From Synechococcales cyanobacterium C42_A2020_086 (GTDB lineage: Bacteria; Cyanobacteriota; Cyanobacteriia; Elainellales; Elainellaceae), in contig JACYLU010000002.1 of the NCBI GenBank assembly GCA_015272325.1, forward strand, positions 248,001-312,000: 64,000 nucleotides of DNA, written 5' to 3'. The translations under genes and the position numbers were made by a program. Below are positions 27,614 through 37,275 of this stretch, one piece after another (position 1 is the first letter of the stretch; each line of letters opens with the position of its first letter). Under the pieces are notes generated by a model. It saw nothing but the letters and a program-made list of their open reading frames with translations. It did not search any database and was not told the origin of the DNA.

Positions 27614-28399
27614 TTAGGGGTCAGTTTGCAGGGTTTGGGGCTGCAAAAAAGTCATCATTTGCTCTAGTCCGCGCTGAATTCGGCGAGTCACGGTCATCGG
27701 GCTGACGCCAATCCGCTCTGCCACTTCTTTGCGAGACAGATCGTTGAAAAAGACAAACTCAATGGCTGCTCGGGTCTTCTCCTCTAGCTGATTGAGGGCC
27801 CGTTGCAGCTGTTGCCGATCTTCTTCTAGTCGCTGCAAGGCTTGATAGTGCATATCCGGCAGGGTTTCACCTAGGGTGATGGAAGAGTCTACCTGCTGGC
27901 AAACCGTGGCGTCGAGGCTGAGAGGCAGACGGTTTCGCACAGCCATTTTGATTTCCCGCCATTCATGGACAGCAATGCCAAGTTCTTCGGCAATCTCGTT
28001 ATCGTTGGGTTGACGTCCCAGTTTGCGGGTGAGGGCAACGCGAACTTTCTGCCCTTCCTTTTGCAGGTCTTGCCAGCGACGCGGAACTTTGATTGAGCTG
28101 CCGCGATCGCGCAAGAAGTGCAGCATTTCCCCGCGAATATAGGGCACCGCGAAAGAGCTGAAGGCGCAGCCTTGGCTGGGGTTAAAGCGCTCAATGGCTC
28201 GAATCAGGCCGAGGTAGCCAATTTGCTCGAGATCCTCGTAGGGTTCAGCGCATTGATGGCTGACACGATGTGCAATCTTACGGACTAAACCCGTGTTCAT
28301 CCGGACTAATTTATTACGCAGAGCAACCGAGGGATTTTGCTGGTAAGCCAGCAATAGTTCCATGCAATGCGAGCGTAGAGAAGATTGAGTAGCCGTCAT
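27614..28399 (-). CDS. sigF: Group 3 sigma factor, SigF-like
   Basis: Alternative sigma factor of the SigB/F/G class, 261 residues. Region 2 has NTGLVRKIAHRVSHQC and DLEQIGYLGLIRAIERFNPSQG; region 3 has FLRDRGSSIKVPRR; region 4 ends with the helix-turn-helix LSRKEVAERIGVSPMTVTRRIQ. In cyanobacteria SigF-type factors control pili, motility and stress genes; that is established for the family, not shown here. Start at 28399 chosen because AAGGTGG lies 8 nt upstream and the length then matches known SigF. The frame is open 72 codons further up but unlike any sigma N-terminus. Divergent from the Bax inhibitor-1 gene. Confidence 0.88.
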   Translation of the reverse strand: MTATQSSLRSHCMELLLAYQQNPSVALRNKLVRMNTGLVRKIAHRVSHQCAEPYEDLEQIGYLGLIRAIERFNPSQGCAFSSFAVPYIRGEMLHFLRDRGSSIKVPRRWQDLQKEGQKVRVALTRKLGRQPNDNEIAEELGIAVHEWREIKMAVRNRLPLSLDATVCQQVDSSITLGETLPDMHYQALQRLEEDRQQLQRALNQLEEKTRAAIEFVFFNDLSRKEVAERIGVSPMTVTRRIQRGLEQMMTFLQPQTLQTDP

Positions 28400-28736
28400 C
28401 TGAAAGAACCACCTTGTGACTGATTTAGGCTCATTGTCCGTATTGCAGGAGTGCCGAACCATCGTTATTTCACGGGAATGAAGGCAGTCTCCCTCGAGGC
28501 GATCAGCGAAATCACTGACTTGCCTGCTGTGTCTACCAAGGTCACGGCGGTTTGGAATCGCTGGGAACCGCGACGAATCGGCTCTAGCTGCGACGGGGCA
28601 ACCTTCTCTAGACAAATCGCCTAAAATCAGAGCAGAACTGGACCACCTTCTATGCGTGGAGCCAGCAGTAAATCAGCAATAAACTAGTCATCAGCCAACG
28701 GAGCTGTAGGCTACATCCGTTAACAAGGAATCGTTT
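28400..28736. other. Divergent intergenic region, nothing recognised
   Basis: About 340 bp between the sigF-like start and the Bax inhibitor-1 gene. It must hold both promoters. A frame in line with sigF is open here, but it is not sigma-like and is not called as coding. Confidence 0.45.
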
Positions 28737-29462
28737 ATGAGCAATACAAGTAATTTTCGAGAGGCGATTCGGCAAGCCAAGGGACAGGCCCTTGTCGGAC
28801 CTAATGTAATTACCAAGGCATTGCCCTATCTGGGCGGTGGGCTGGTACTGACTGCCCTAGGAACCTATGGTGGCTTAGGAGTCATTCGCAGCAATCCCGG
28901 ACTGTTCATGCCCACGTTTATTGGGGCTATGGTGCTGCAGTTGATTTTGTTCTTTGTGTCCAGCAATGTGGCGGCCAAAAGCAACAACAGCACGGCGCTT
29001 CCTCTGCTAGCAACCTACAGTTTGCTATCGGGCTATACCCTGAGTGGCATCGTCTTTGTGGCGCTTGGCACAAACGGCGTCGGTATTCCTGGGATCGGGG
29101 TTGCAGCTTTGGGATGCGGCGTTACTTTTGTGGTGGCTCGGCAGATTGGCTCCAACCTGTCGGATCAGGATGGTCTAGCATTAGCACAAACTATTCGTTT
29201 GGGGATTATTGCCTTATTTGTGGTGCTGTTGATTCAGCTCCTGTTTGCTGTATTTGGCATTTTTACCCCCAACTGGTTGGAGATTGGCATTTCGGGTCTA
29301 GGAGTGCTGCTGTTTACGGGAGCGGCTGTGGTTGATTTTTATGTTCTGCCACGCACCTATCGCGATGATCAGTATCTGTCGGCTGCGCTTTCGATGTACC
29401 TTACCTACATCAACCTGTTTGTCTTCATCCTCAGACTGCTGATCGCTTTCAATCGCGATTAG
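28737..29462 (+). CDS. Bax inhibitor-1 (BI-1/YccA) family membrane protein
   Basis: 241 residues with about seven membrane segments and the C-terminal pattern of BI-1/TMBIM proteins (QYLSAALSMYLTYINLFVFILRLL). These are proton- or Ca2+-linked leak channels or protease regulators in bacteria; the physiological role in cyanobacteria is not settled. AAGGA lies 7 nt before the ATG. Full length, monocistronic, followed by a terminator-like hairpin. Confidence 0.9.
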   Translation: MSNTSNFREAIRQAKGQALVGPNVITKALPYLGGGLVLTALGTYGGLGVIRSNPGLFMPTFIGAMVLQLILFFVSSNVAAKSNNSTALPLLATYSLLSGYTLSGIVFVALGTNGVGIPGIGVAALGCGVTFVVARQIGSNLSDQDGLALAQTIRLGIIALFVVLLIQLLFAVFGIFTPNWLEIGISGLGVLLFTGAAVVDFYVLPRTYRDDQYLSAALSMYLTYINLFVFILRLLIAFNRD

Positions 29463-29546
29463 GATGTCAAGTGGTTCACTCGAACTAGCTTGATAAGACT
29501 AGAAAAGATTTAACAGCACCTAATTAACCCAACACCGATCAAGTAA

Positions 29547-29576
29547 ACAGCCAGTGCTCTACGGAACGCTGGCTGT
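29547..29576 (+). terminator. Terminator-like hairpin after BI-1 gene
   Basis: ACAGCCAG and CTGGCTGT form a perfect 8-bp stem 85 bp downstream of the BI-1 stop. It is followed by CTGGTTTAATT, a weak T tract. Confidence 0.55.
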
Positions 29577-29726
29577 CTGGTTTAATTAGCGGTTTAGATG
29601 CTGTGACTTGCACTTCTTCAAGCCTTCATAAACCAGGGAGATTTACCCTAGGAGCTGGGTGCAATTGCCAATTGGCGTAGGAACACTGATTTGCTATCAC
29701 CAGCCAGCTAAAAAGAAGAGGCAAGC

Positions 29727-29936
29727 TTAGCGTTCACTGAGCGCAGGCTTGAGATTGGGGTTGACTGGAATCACCGTGAGCGACTGCGAGTGAGAGCGCT
29801 GCTTAAACCAATTCAAGCCAACAACCGTGTAGCTTTGAGCATCGTGATTCTGAAAGGTATCCCCTACAGATAGGGCTTTCTCGCTGTTCAGGGTTCCCAG
29901 CAATCGTTGGTGCGTATCGACTAGCAAGTACTGCAT
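29727..29936 (-). CDS. Small conserved cyanobacterial protein
   Basis: 69-residue soluble protein starting MQYLLVDTHQRLLGTL, with DTFQNHDAQSYTVVGLNWFKQ in the middle and SQSLTVIPVNPN near the end. The pattern of a small beta-rich domain, and my recollection of similar cyanobacterial entries, supports a real gene. No function is known. It is isolated, with AT-rich non-coding DNA upstream. Confidence 0.6.
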   Translation of the reverse strand: MQYLLVDTHQRLLGTLNSEKALSVGDTFQNHDAQSYTVVGLNWFKQRSHSQSLTVIPVNPNLKPALSER

Positions 29937-30678
29937 AAATGACCTCTTGAGTTAATGCTTACAACCTACAATTCGGTTTAGAAATGACCGCCAAAATACT
30001 TGGACTAACTTGGAACTAACTTGACAACAAACTAAAGACACATGCTGTGGTTTAGACAAACTAAACTCTATCAGAACTTGGTGAAAGATTAACAAGAGAT
30101 TAAAAGATTCCTCTAATCTCTCTTCCAATCTCTTGCTGTATAGATGCAACGCCTAACTCGCTCATCCGGACGCAACAAACTAACAGCAATCGAGGAATTA
30201 TTGCCTCAACTGCCAAACTCATCGCATCACTGCATAGGGCATACCAAAGCGTTACAAAGCACCCCCAAGACTTAGGCAAGAGGCAAAAGCGCCTAACTCA
30301 ATTTAGGGTAAGGCTAATTCAAGAGATGGAGACTTAAATGGTTCTACTTGTCACCCCATAGATGAGTTTTTATCTGCTTAACCTGACTCAATCTCAACAA
30401 CTAAGCGCTGGAGTAAGTACTTGAAATCTTAGGAAGTGTAGCAGATAAAAGCTGACCTGAAATAACAATTTGATTGAACCTTCTAAGCCATCGCCAACTC
30501 ACTGTTTAGCAATTCCCCATTCTTATAGCATGTCTTTTGGCAAAGTGTTTAACTTTAAGAAATCTAACTAAGATTTGACTGCACTCCCATAACCCATTGG
30601 TTATGACGCTGCTCTAGCGCGGTTCTCTCTGCCGGAGTAACATCTGCCAACGGGCGTTGGATCGCCTGCTAGTGCGAG
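29937..30678. other. Gene-free AT-rich stretch
   Basis: About 740 bp without a supported gene. No tRNA, repeat family or strong hairpin was seen. Confidence 0.5.
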
Positions 30679-31470
30679 CTAGTATCCCGATAACTTACCT
30701 TGGCGCTTGGTTTCCTGCTCAGACCATCGGAACAACGCTAAGCCAACAACCAAGTAAAGCGCTCCATTTAGCAGAGCTAGAGCAAGTGCCTGTGCATTCA
30801 AGTCCATGCCGCGAGCCATGACATCCCGCAGAAGCCCAGCACCCGGAGCCATGGGCAGCAGCCAGCCGATGATGCGCATTCCGCCGGTCCAGGTTTCAAC
30901 GGGAGCCGTGAACAGAAACAGAAGCCCAAACTGAAACACGCTCAATAGCTGTTGCACTTGCTTCAGGATCAGCGCCAGCGATCCCATCGCGAATGAAATG
31001 CCATAGGCTCCCATTAGCACGGCTAGCAGAGGGGGAATCAGAGTAATTGGGAAGGCTAAGCGGCTACCAGTCAGCACCATGATCAGCAGCAAAATGCTGA
31101 GATTGATCGCCAGATTCAACGTTAGGCTGGCAAAGGCTCGCATCAAAAAGACCTGGGGAGCGCTGTAGGGCGACAGGAACAACTGCTCTAGGGTGCCGGT
31201 ACGGGCTTCCTGCTGCAATCCACCGGCAATATCGCCCAGAATAAACAGCATCAGCGCCCAAAGAACATAGCCAACAATAATGGCATCGAGACGGTCGCCA
31301 AACTGGAACCCCGGGCCGGCAATATAGCGAGCACTGAGAAACAGCCCGTAGAAAATAATTGTGGTGCCAATAATGCCACCAATGACTTCCGAGGAGTAGC
31401 GCAAAAGCTGGATCCAGCTCCGCTTAAATTCTGCCCAAAACAGGAAAAGCATAGAGAGGAAAAGGGTCAA
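30679..31470 (-). CDS. ABC-2 type exporter permease
   Basis: 263-residue permease with six predicted membrane helices, typical of ABC-2 exporters (DrrB/NodJ type). The conserved cytoplasmic stretch is GIATEARTGTLEQ-like: here GGLQQEARTGTLEQLFLSP. It follows the ATPase gene by 27 bp on the same strand; together they make a half-size exporter. The substrate (lipid, polysaccharide or drug) cannot be inferred from sequence. Confidence 0.88.
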   Translation of the reverse strand: MTLFLSMLFLFWAEFKRSWIQLLRYSSEVIGGIIGTTIIFYGLFLSARYIAGPGFQFGDRLDAIIVGYVLWALMLFILGDIAGGLQQEARTGTLEQLFLSPYSAPQVFLMRAFASLTLNLAINLSILLLIMVLTGSRLAFPITLIPPLLAVLMGAYGISFAMGSLALILKQVQQLLSVFQFGLLFLFTAPVETWTGGMRIIGWLLPMAPGAGLLRDVMARGMDLNAQALALALLNGALYLVVGLALFRWSEQETKRQGKLSGY

Positions 31471-31497
31471 GAAAAACAGGACGCAGACATTCAGGGA

Positions 31498-32463
31498 TTA
31501 ATGAAGTTGTCCAGAGCGGACCTCACCGCCGCTATTGGAGAGTTCAGGCAGTCTACCCTGGCGAACAAGCGTCAGGAAGATGTCTCTGAGGCTGGCTTGG
31601 TCGCGTTCAACCCGTAGGATGGGTAGAGGGCGCAATCCGTCCACCACGGTGTAGAGCAAGTCGGGATCGCGAAGATAAATTTGTTTGGGTTCCACTACCG
31701 CACCAAGAGACCGCAGTTTGTTGGTACGTTCGGCGTCGAGAGGGTGTTCTAACTCGATGCGGTAGGTTGCTTCGGAAAACTGGCGGATCAGTTCGCTAGT
31801 GGGTTCTTCAACCACGACTGTGCCTTGGTTGATGATAGCAACGCGATCGGACAGCTCTTCGGCAATATCGAGCTGGTGCGTGGTGAGCAAAATGGCCCGT
31901 CCCTCGGCTGCAATTTCTCGAACGAGGCGCTTAACACTTTCGGTGGCTTCCACGTCCAGTCCCAAGGTTGGCTCATCGAGAAGCAGCAGTTGCGGATCGT
32001 GAATTAACGCTACGGCAATGGCGAGCTTCTGCTGCATGCCGCGAGACAGAGTTTGCACAAGGGCACGGCGTTTGTCTCCTAAGTCAAAGCGCTCGAGCAG
32101 ATCTCGGGCCCGCTGGCGAGCCACCCGAGGCGTTAATCCCCGCAGCACGCCGAAGTATTCCAGGTTTTCGCTAGGAGTCAGTCGCCAATACAGGTTGCGG
32201 TTGCCTTCCAGAACGGCTCCAATCAACTTCAGCGCCCGAGAGTCGCGATGGGGATCGCACCCAGCAATACGCACTGAGCCGCTATCGGGCAGGATGAGTC
32301 CAGCAATCATTTTGATTGTGGTGGTTTTGCCGGCTCCGTTTGGGCCCAGAAATGCCAAAACTTCTGCGGCGGCAATACTAAGGGATACATCCCGCACAGC
32401 GGCTAAAGTTTTTCCCCGCGAACGGTAGGTTTTCTTCAGCTGATGGGTTTCCAGAATATGCAT
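31498..32463 (-). CDS. ABC-2 type exporter ATP-binding protein
   Basis: 321-residue ATPase. Walker A GPNGAGKTT (about residues 39-47), signature LSRGMQQKL, Walker B LLLLDEP with TLGLD, and the H-loop histidine (LLTTHQLD) are all intact. A C-terminal domain of about 90 residues extends beyond the nucleotide-binding fold, as in NatA/DrrA exporters. Operon with the permease. A ribosome site is not obvious. Confidence 0.92.
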   Translation of the reverse strand: MHILETHQLKKTYRSRGKTLAAVRDVSLSIAAAEVLAFLGPNGAGKTTTIKMIAGLILPDSGSVRIAGCDPHRDSRALKLIGAVLEGNRNLYWRLTPSENLEYFGVLRGLTPRVARQRARDLLERFDLGDKRRALVQTLSRGMQQKLAIAVALIHDPQLLLLDEPTLGLDVEATESVKRLVREIAAEGRAILLTTHQLDIAEELSDRVAIINQGTVVVEEPTSELIRQFSEATYRIELEHPLDAERTNKLRSLGAVVEPKQIYLRDPDLLYTVVDGLRPLPILRVERDQASLRDIFLTLVRQGRLPELSNSGGEVRSGQLH

Positions 32464-32548
32464 GAGGAGAAGAGAGGCTACTTCCGCTAGTATGACGTTT
32501 TCCGAACGGCTTTGACCGGCTGCAAAAGCGACTTGAGCTGCAATCCAA

Positions 32549-32587
32549 AGCCCCCTTGAAAGCCATCAGGAAGCCATCAAGAGGGCT
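32549..32587 (-). terminator. Terminator-like hairpin after E2 gene
   Basis: On the minus strand AGCCCTCTTGA pairs with TCAAGGGGGCT (11 bp, one G-T wobble) about 33 bp past the E2 stop, then TTGG. It probably ends the ylqD-E2 transcript before the ABC genes; the T tract is weak. Confidence 0.6.
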
Positions 32588-32619
32588 GGATTCAGCGAGA
32601 GAATCAAGGAATTACAGAA

Positions 32620-33900
32620 TTACAGCGTCAGCGACTGAGCGTTGGTTTCGATCAGCTTGGCGAGATCCCGCAGAAACGCCGCTGCGTCTGCACCATAGAT
32701 AATGCGGTGATCGCAAGTCATATTCACCTGCATCTGGTTCTTGACGCCAAAGGTGCCGTCGGATGTGGCTACAAGCTGGGGACGGGAAGCACCCACTGCC
32801 AGAATTGCGCCTTGTCCGGGCGGCAGGATTGCGTCAAAGCGATCGACCCCAAACATGCCCAGATTCGAGATCGTAAAGCCACCGGTGCTGTATTCATCTG
32901 GTTGCAGCTGCTTGGCTCGCGCCCGGTCTACTAAGTCTTTCCAGGTGCGGGAAAGAGAATAAATATCAACCTGATCAGCGTTTTGCAGCACTGGCGTAAT
33001 CAGACCGCCATCGTCCATAGCCACCGCAATTGCCACATGGATGCCCGAGCGGTAATTGATGCCCTGTTCAGTGTAAAAGGCGTTCAATACCGGATGCTTT
33101 TGCAGCGTCACGGCTACCGCTTTCGCCAATAGCGCCGTCATCGTGACGCCTTTGGACTTGATCTGCTTGTAGAGTTTGTCTAGTTCATTGGTGGTGATCG
33201 TGTAGCCGACGCGGAAGACGGGCACCTGCAAGCTGGCGACCATGTTGCGCACCACGGCTTGCTGCAGCGTGTTGAATGCGGCAACTTGTCCAGGTTGAGC
33301 TGCAGGTTGAGCAGGAGCCGGAGCTTTAGCCGCCGCAGGTGGAGGCACGGGAGCCGGGGGAGGCACGGGGGCAACGGGAGCCGGAGCGCTGACTTTTCCT
33401 GCCGCTGCTTCTACGTCCTCTGCCACAATTCGACCGTAGGGACCGCTACCGCGCAGGGTACTGAGGTCTACCTTTAGTTCTTTAGCTAATTTGCGGGCCC
33501 GTGGCGAGGCCACTGTGCGGCCATTACGGGTACCGCTATCGCTAGTCGCGACTGCTGCAACCGGTTCTGGAGCCGCCACCTGCGCCGGAGCTTCAGTTGG
33601 GGTAGGAGCTGCTGGAGCTGCGCCCTGGCTGCGCCGCTGTTTCGCCTCCTCAATTTCAGCTTCGGTTTCCGCGATCAGAGCAATCGCTTCACCGACTGGG
33701 GCAGAGGATCCTGCCTCTACCAAAATGGTTGCCAGATAGCCCTCATAGAAGGACTCGACATCCATGTCAGCCTTGTCAGATTCAACTATGACAACGGTTT
33801 CACCCTTTTCAATCTTGTCGCCCGGTGCCTTTACCCAGGAGACAATCTTGCCTTCAGTCATCGTAGAGCTGAGGGCAGGCATGAAAATTTCGTTGATCAT
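32620..33900 (-). CDS. Pyruvate dehydrogenase E2, dihydrolipoamide acetyltransferase
   Basis: E2 core of pyruvate dehydrogenase, which transfers acetyl from lipoamide to CoA; 426 residues. A single lipoyl domain carries the modified lysine at residue 43 (ESDKADMDVE). Pro/Ala-rich linkers flank the E1/E3-binding domain (VASPRARKLAKELKVDL). The catalytic domain ends with DHRIIYGADAAAFL, where the His and the following residues fit the cyanobacterial/plastid E2 variant of HRxxDG. The ATG lies 2 nt after the ylqD stop, with GGAGAGG 7 nt upstream inside ylqD, so translation is coupled. E1 and E3 genes are not nearby, as usual in cyanobacteria. Also called pdhC or odhB. Confidence 0.95.
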   Translation of the reverse strand: MINEIFMPALSSTMTEGKIVSWVKAPGDKIEKGETVVIVESDKADMDVESFYEGYLATILVEAGSSAPVGEAIALIAETEAEIEEAKQRRSQGAAPAAPTPTEAPAQVAAPEPVAAVATSDSGTRNGRTVASPRARKLAKELKVDLSTLRGSGPYGRIVAEDVEAAAGKVSAPAPVAPVPPPAPVPPPAAAKAPAPAQPAAQPGQVAAFNTLQQAVVRNMVASLQVPVFRVGYTITTNELDKLYKQIKSKGVTMTALLAKAVAVTLQKHPVLNAFYTEQGINYRSGIHVAIAVAMDDGGLITPVLQNADQVDIYSLSRTWKDLVDRARAKQLQPDEYSTGGFTISNLGMFGVDRFDAILPPGQGAILAVGASRPQLVATSDGTFGVKNQMQVNMTCDHRIIYGADAAAFLRDLAKLIETNAQSLTL

Positions 33901-33902
33901 GG

Positions 33903-34352
33903 CTAGACCTCTCCCCGAATTTCTTCCACGATGCCGTCGCGCAGCAGAACTTCCACCTGCATTTTGCGAATTAGGTTGTCTCCAGCTTCGACTCGAAAGA
34001 ACCCTTCGATTTGCCCTTGGTTCACTTCTTGATCGAGTTCTAGAAGCTGAACCTGTTGGAGCTGTTGCAAAATTTGGTTCTTCTTCTCTAACAGTTCACT
34101 TTTCTTCTGATTCACCTGCACGCGGATGTTGTTGATTTGCTGCACAACTCCCGGATCGGAGGGATTCACGCTTTGCTTTTGGATTTCCGTCTCAGCGCGT
34201 TGCCCTTGCACTTCCACCTGCTGAACCTGGCTGTCGAGCTGGTTCATCTGGCCCTGGAGTTGCTGCTGTACCTCCTCCTTCCAACGAGGAGTCACGATCA
34301 CTTTGACGTTAACGGCTCGTTTTAAGAGCAAATGGGGTTTGGAAATTTCCAT
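33903..34352 (-). CDS. YlqD family protein
   Basis: 149-residue protein of the YlqD family (found in Firmicutes and cyanobacteria), function unknown. It starts MEISKPHLLLKRAVNVKVIVTPRWKEE and is dominated by a coiled coil (about residues 35-110) rich in Gln. A short beta domain follows, with VEVLLRDGIVEEIRGEV at the end. The start at 34352 matches the family; an upstream in-frame start at 34415 adds unrelated sequence. Its stop is 2 nt from the E2 ATG, so the pair is an operon. Whether YlqD affects E2 expression or assembly is unknown. Confidence 0.85.
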   Translation of the reverse strand: MEISKPHLLLKRAVNVKVIVTPRWKEEVQQQLQGQMNQLDSQVQQVEVQGQRAETEIQKQSVNPSDPGVVQQINNIRVQVNQKKSELLEKKNQILQQLQQVQLLELDQEVNQGQIEGFFRVEAGDNLIRKMQVEVLLRDGIVEEIRGEV

Positions 34353-34497
34353 GAATGCTGAGCTAGGAACTACAGAGTTTAAGCAGAATCGAAAAGGGGT
34401 GAGCGGCCACGGCAATTGCAGCCGTTTCGCGGCGTTGGTTCTGAAATAAATGGTAGGGTTTCAGACAACCAGAGCACCCGAGACTGGAGCAACGCCA

Positions 34498-36456
34498 TTA
34501 GTTGAACATCTCGTCGATCATACCGCGATAGCGTTCCATCACAACGGCGCGGCGAATCTTCAGCGTCTGCGTCAACATACCATTTTCCATCGAGAACGGC
34601 TCGGTTAACAGACGGAACGGCCCAATCCGATCATCCGGTCGATAGCCGGGGCGATTTTTGACTTCTCGATTTAGCTCCTGGCGGAATAAATCCTGCAGTG
34701 GCTTGTAGTCTTCCCCGATGGCGGCTGGTCCGGAACGGCTCGCCACATCAAATTTGGGCAACGTCAGCGATTGGGTTGCCGCCCATTTTTCTACCGCTTC
34801 CCAGTTGGGTACAATCAAGGCTCCCAGCACCTTTTGATCCTGCCCCACCAGCATAATCTGGTCGATATAGGGGCTGCGCAGACACGCATCCTCGATCGGC
34901 TGTGGTTCAATGTTTTCGCCGTTTGTCAGCACGATCGTGTCTTTAGCGCGTCCGGTAATAATCAAATCCTGCTGTGGCGTGATCCAGCCCAAATCGCCGG
35001 TATCGAACCAGCCTTCTGGATCAATCGCCTTGGCTGTGGCTTGGGGATTTTTGTAGTAGCCTTGCATCACCTGCGGTCCGCGAATCATTACTAAGCCTTG
35101 CTGTCCGTAGGGTACGGGCCGCCGTGTTTCGAGATCGACAATCTTGGTTTCCGTGTTGGGTAGAGGCTGACCATCGCCCCCGCGAATATTGCGCCACGGA
35201 CGGCGAACATGGGTGATCGGCGAGGTTTCGGTGAGGCCGTAGCCGCCCAAAATCGTGACGTTCAGCACCTCAAAAAAGTCTTCTAGATGATCAGCGATCG
35301 AGCCGCCGCCGCTGACCAAAAACTTAACCTCACCTCCAGTCGCCTGCCGCACTTGCCGATAGACGATACGATCGCCGAGCCGATGCACGGGCCACAGCAG
35401 AATCATTTGCAGTCGAGCCATGAGCTTGTCTGCTGCTGAGGGCGTCAGATTTTCCAGATTGAGACCCGTCGCTACTCGACGTGCTTTGATGTAGCGATCA
35501 CTCTGGGTGAGAAAGAACCGGATCAACCGCTGCTTGTTCTCCGGCTGGTCGCGGAATTGCTTCTGTACGCCTTCGTAGATTGACTCCCACAGGCGCGGCA
35601 CGCCCACCATATAGTGCGGCTTGAATTCTTTGAGGTCTTTTTTCACTGAGCGAATGCTGGTGTAGATCTGGGTGCAGCCAAACGCCAGGATGAAATACTC
35701 GAAGGTGCGCTCGTAGCAGTGCCAGATCGGCAGAATGCTAAGTACCCGCTCGCCCTGACTCGGCTGCGCCACCGTATAGGCACCGGCAATCTGCGACAGC
35801 AAGTTGCTATGGCTCAGCATCACCCCCTTCGGCTGACCCGATGTGCCCGAGGTGTACATCAGCGTGGCCAGGCTATCGAGCCGGCGCTGCACCGGCTGCA
35901 AAATCTGGGTAGCCCCTAGCTCCATCAACTGCGCAAAATTCAGAATCTTCAAATTGGGATGGCTGGGCGGCGGTTCATCGGTAAGCAGCACCACGAAGCG
36001 TAGCGGCAGTTCCCCCAATCCATCTGCTAGCTTGCGATAGGTGTCCACATCTTGCACCACCAAAGCAATGCTGTCGCTGTGTCCCAGAATAAACAGCAAC
36101 TCTTCGCGATCGGCCTGCGACCCCCGAACTGCGTTGATTGCGCCAGCAGTCATAATCCCCTGATCGGCAATCATCCAGCGGGGGCCATTGTCTGACACTT
36201 GAGCAATATGATCGCCGACCTGAATGCCAAGCGCCTGAAGCCCTGCTGCAAACTGCTGAATACTGCGATAGAGATCGGTGTAGGTCAGCTTAATCGCCGG
36301 ATGGCTGTGCGGGTCGTGCAACGCAACCGTATCGCCGAAGCGCTGCGCCGCAATGCCCCATATCTCGGGCAGCGATTGCACAGTGCTATATCCAGGCGGC
36401 AAATTAGCAGCATGAGGTCCAGATGCGGAATGGGACGAACCAGCAGAGTGGGTCAT
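34498..36456 (-). CDS. Long-chain fatty acid ligase (acyl-ACP/acyl-CoA synthetase)
   Basis: Adenylate-forming enzyme of 652 residues, ANL superfamily. The AMP-binding signature YTSGTSGQPKGVM, the GYGLTETSP motif and the hinge region (GWFDTGDLG, GRAKDTIVLTNGENIEP) are present. Cyanobacterial members of this size (Aas, Slr1609 type) activate free fatty acids for attachment to ACP and recycle membrane lipid; a CoA-using role cannot be excluded. A very good AGGAG lies 6 nt before the ATG. Monocistronic. Confidence 0.92.
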   Translation of the reverse strand: MTHSAGSSHSASGPHAANLPPGYSTVQSLPEIWGIAAQRFGDTVALHDPHSHPAIKLTYTDLYRSIQQFAAGLQALGIQVGDHIAQVSDNGPRWMIADQGIMTAGAINAVRGSQADREELLFILGHSDSIALVVQDVDTYRKLADGLGELPLRFVVLLTDEPPPSHPNLKILNFAQLMELGATQILQPVQRRLDSLATLMYTSGTSGQPKGVMLSHSNLLSQIAGAYTVAQPSQGERVLSILPIWHCYERTFEYFILAFGCTQIYTSIRSVKKDLKEFKPHYMVGVPRLWESIYEGVQKQFRDQPENKQRLIRFFLTQSDRYIKARRVATGLNLENLTPSAADKLMARLQMILLWPVHRLGDRIVYRQVRQATGGEVKFLVSGGGSIADHLEDFFEVLNVTILGGYGLTETSPITHVRRPWRNIRGGDGQPLPNTETKIVDLETRRPVPYGQQGLVMIRGPQVMQGYYKNPQATAKAIDPEGWFDTGDLGWITPQQDLIITGRAKDTIVLTNGENIEPQPIEDACLRSPYIDQIMLVGQDQKVLGALIVPNWEAVEKWAATQSLTLPKFDVASRSGPAAIGEDYKPLQDLFRQELNREVKNRPGYRPDDRIGPFRLLTEPFSMENGMLTQTLKIRRAVVMERYRGMIDEMFN

Positions 36457-36910
36457 GGTCTACTCCTACGGCATTGCAGGGAAATTCTGAATCGGTCTTA
36501 GCTTCAGTGTGGCACTCGACGGCACACTTCCAGCCTTACTTAATCATCAAAAAAATTAACGCTTTCCTGCATTGATAGCTCTATTGATAGAGCTATTAAA
36601 GGACAGGCTTCTAGGTGCAACTGCGACTGCAATTAAACTGCAATCGAACAGTGAAAACCGGCAGAAATCGATCAAGAATATTATTCAGAAGCGTCAATCT
36701 GAATTAGGGCTGATGATTTAAAGCATTTAATAGGGGAGTTCTGCCTATCCAAGCACCAATAGCGTTATGTCTTTAGGGTCTTCGATTTGCCCCTTAAAAT
36801 AGCAATGGATAGGGACAGAAATTCATCTGTCAACATTCATCTGTCGATGTTGGATGCAGCTCATCGAGCCGCACCATCCACTATTTTCCATTGACTAGGA
36901 GTGTATATTC
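36457..36910. other. Intergenic region with inverted repeat
   Basis: About 450 bp between divergent acyl ligase and DUF427 genes. Apart from the inverted repeat at 36575-36596, nothing is recognised. Confidence 0.5.
36575..36596. promoter_or_regulatory. Perfect 9-bp inverted repeat, possible operator
   Basis: ATAGCTCTA and TAGAGCTAT separated by TTGA, 119 bp upstream of the acyl ligase start. The symmetry suits a dimeric regulator site or an RNA hairpin. No regulator is known. Confidence 0.4.
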
Positions 36911-37195
36911 ATGCCGAAGGCAGTTTGGAATGGCGCAGTTTTGGCAGAAAGCAACCAGTGTGAGGTGGTGGAAGGCAACTACTACTTCCCGCCTGATGCC
37001 ATTAAGATGCAGTACTTCAAACCCAGCGACACCCACACCACTTGCCCTTGGAAAGGGGTCGCCAGCTACTACACCATTGAAGTAGATGGACAGGTGAACC
37101 AAGACGCGGCTTGGTACTACCCGCAAACGAAAGATGCCGCCAAAAATATTGAAGGCTACGTCGCTTTCTGGCGTGGAGTCAAGGTTGAAGCGTAG
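36911..37195 (+). CDS. DUF427 domain protein
   Basis: 94-residue DUF427 protein, a small beta-rich fold of unknown activity widely present in cyanobacteria and other bacteria. Hallmarks are YYFPPDAI, TTCPWKGVASYY and YPQTKDAAKNIEGYVAFW; all family residues seen are present. AGGAG lies about 9 nt upstream of the ATG. A single-gene unit ended by a long hairpin. Confidence 0.92.
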   Translation: MPKAVWNGAVLAESNQCEVVEGNYYFPPDAIKMQYFKPSDTHTTCPWKGVASYYTIEVDGQVNQDAAWYYPQTKDAAKNIEGYVAFWRGVKVEA

Positions 37196-37224
37196 CACTA
37201 GGCTAAATTCAAGGGACCACTAAG

Positions 37225-37275
37225 AACGGTTGAGAGTGGATCGGGCATCGCTAGACTGAATCCACTTTCACCGTT
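37225..37275 (+). terminator. Long hairpin after DUF427 gene
   Basis: AACGGTTGAGAGTGGAT pairs with ATCCACTTTCACCGTT (one bulge, one G-T pair) 30 bp past the stop, followed by TTC. Strong stem, short T tract. Confidence 0.6.
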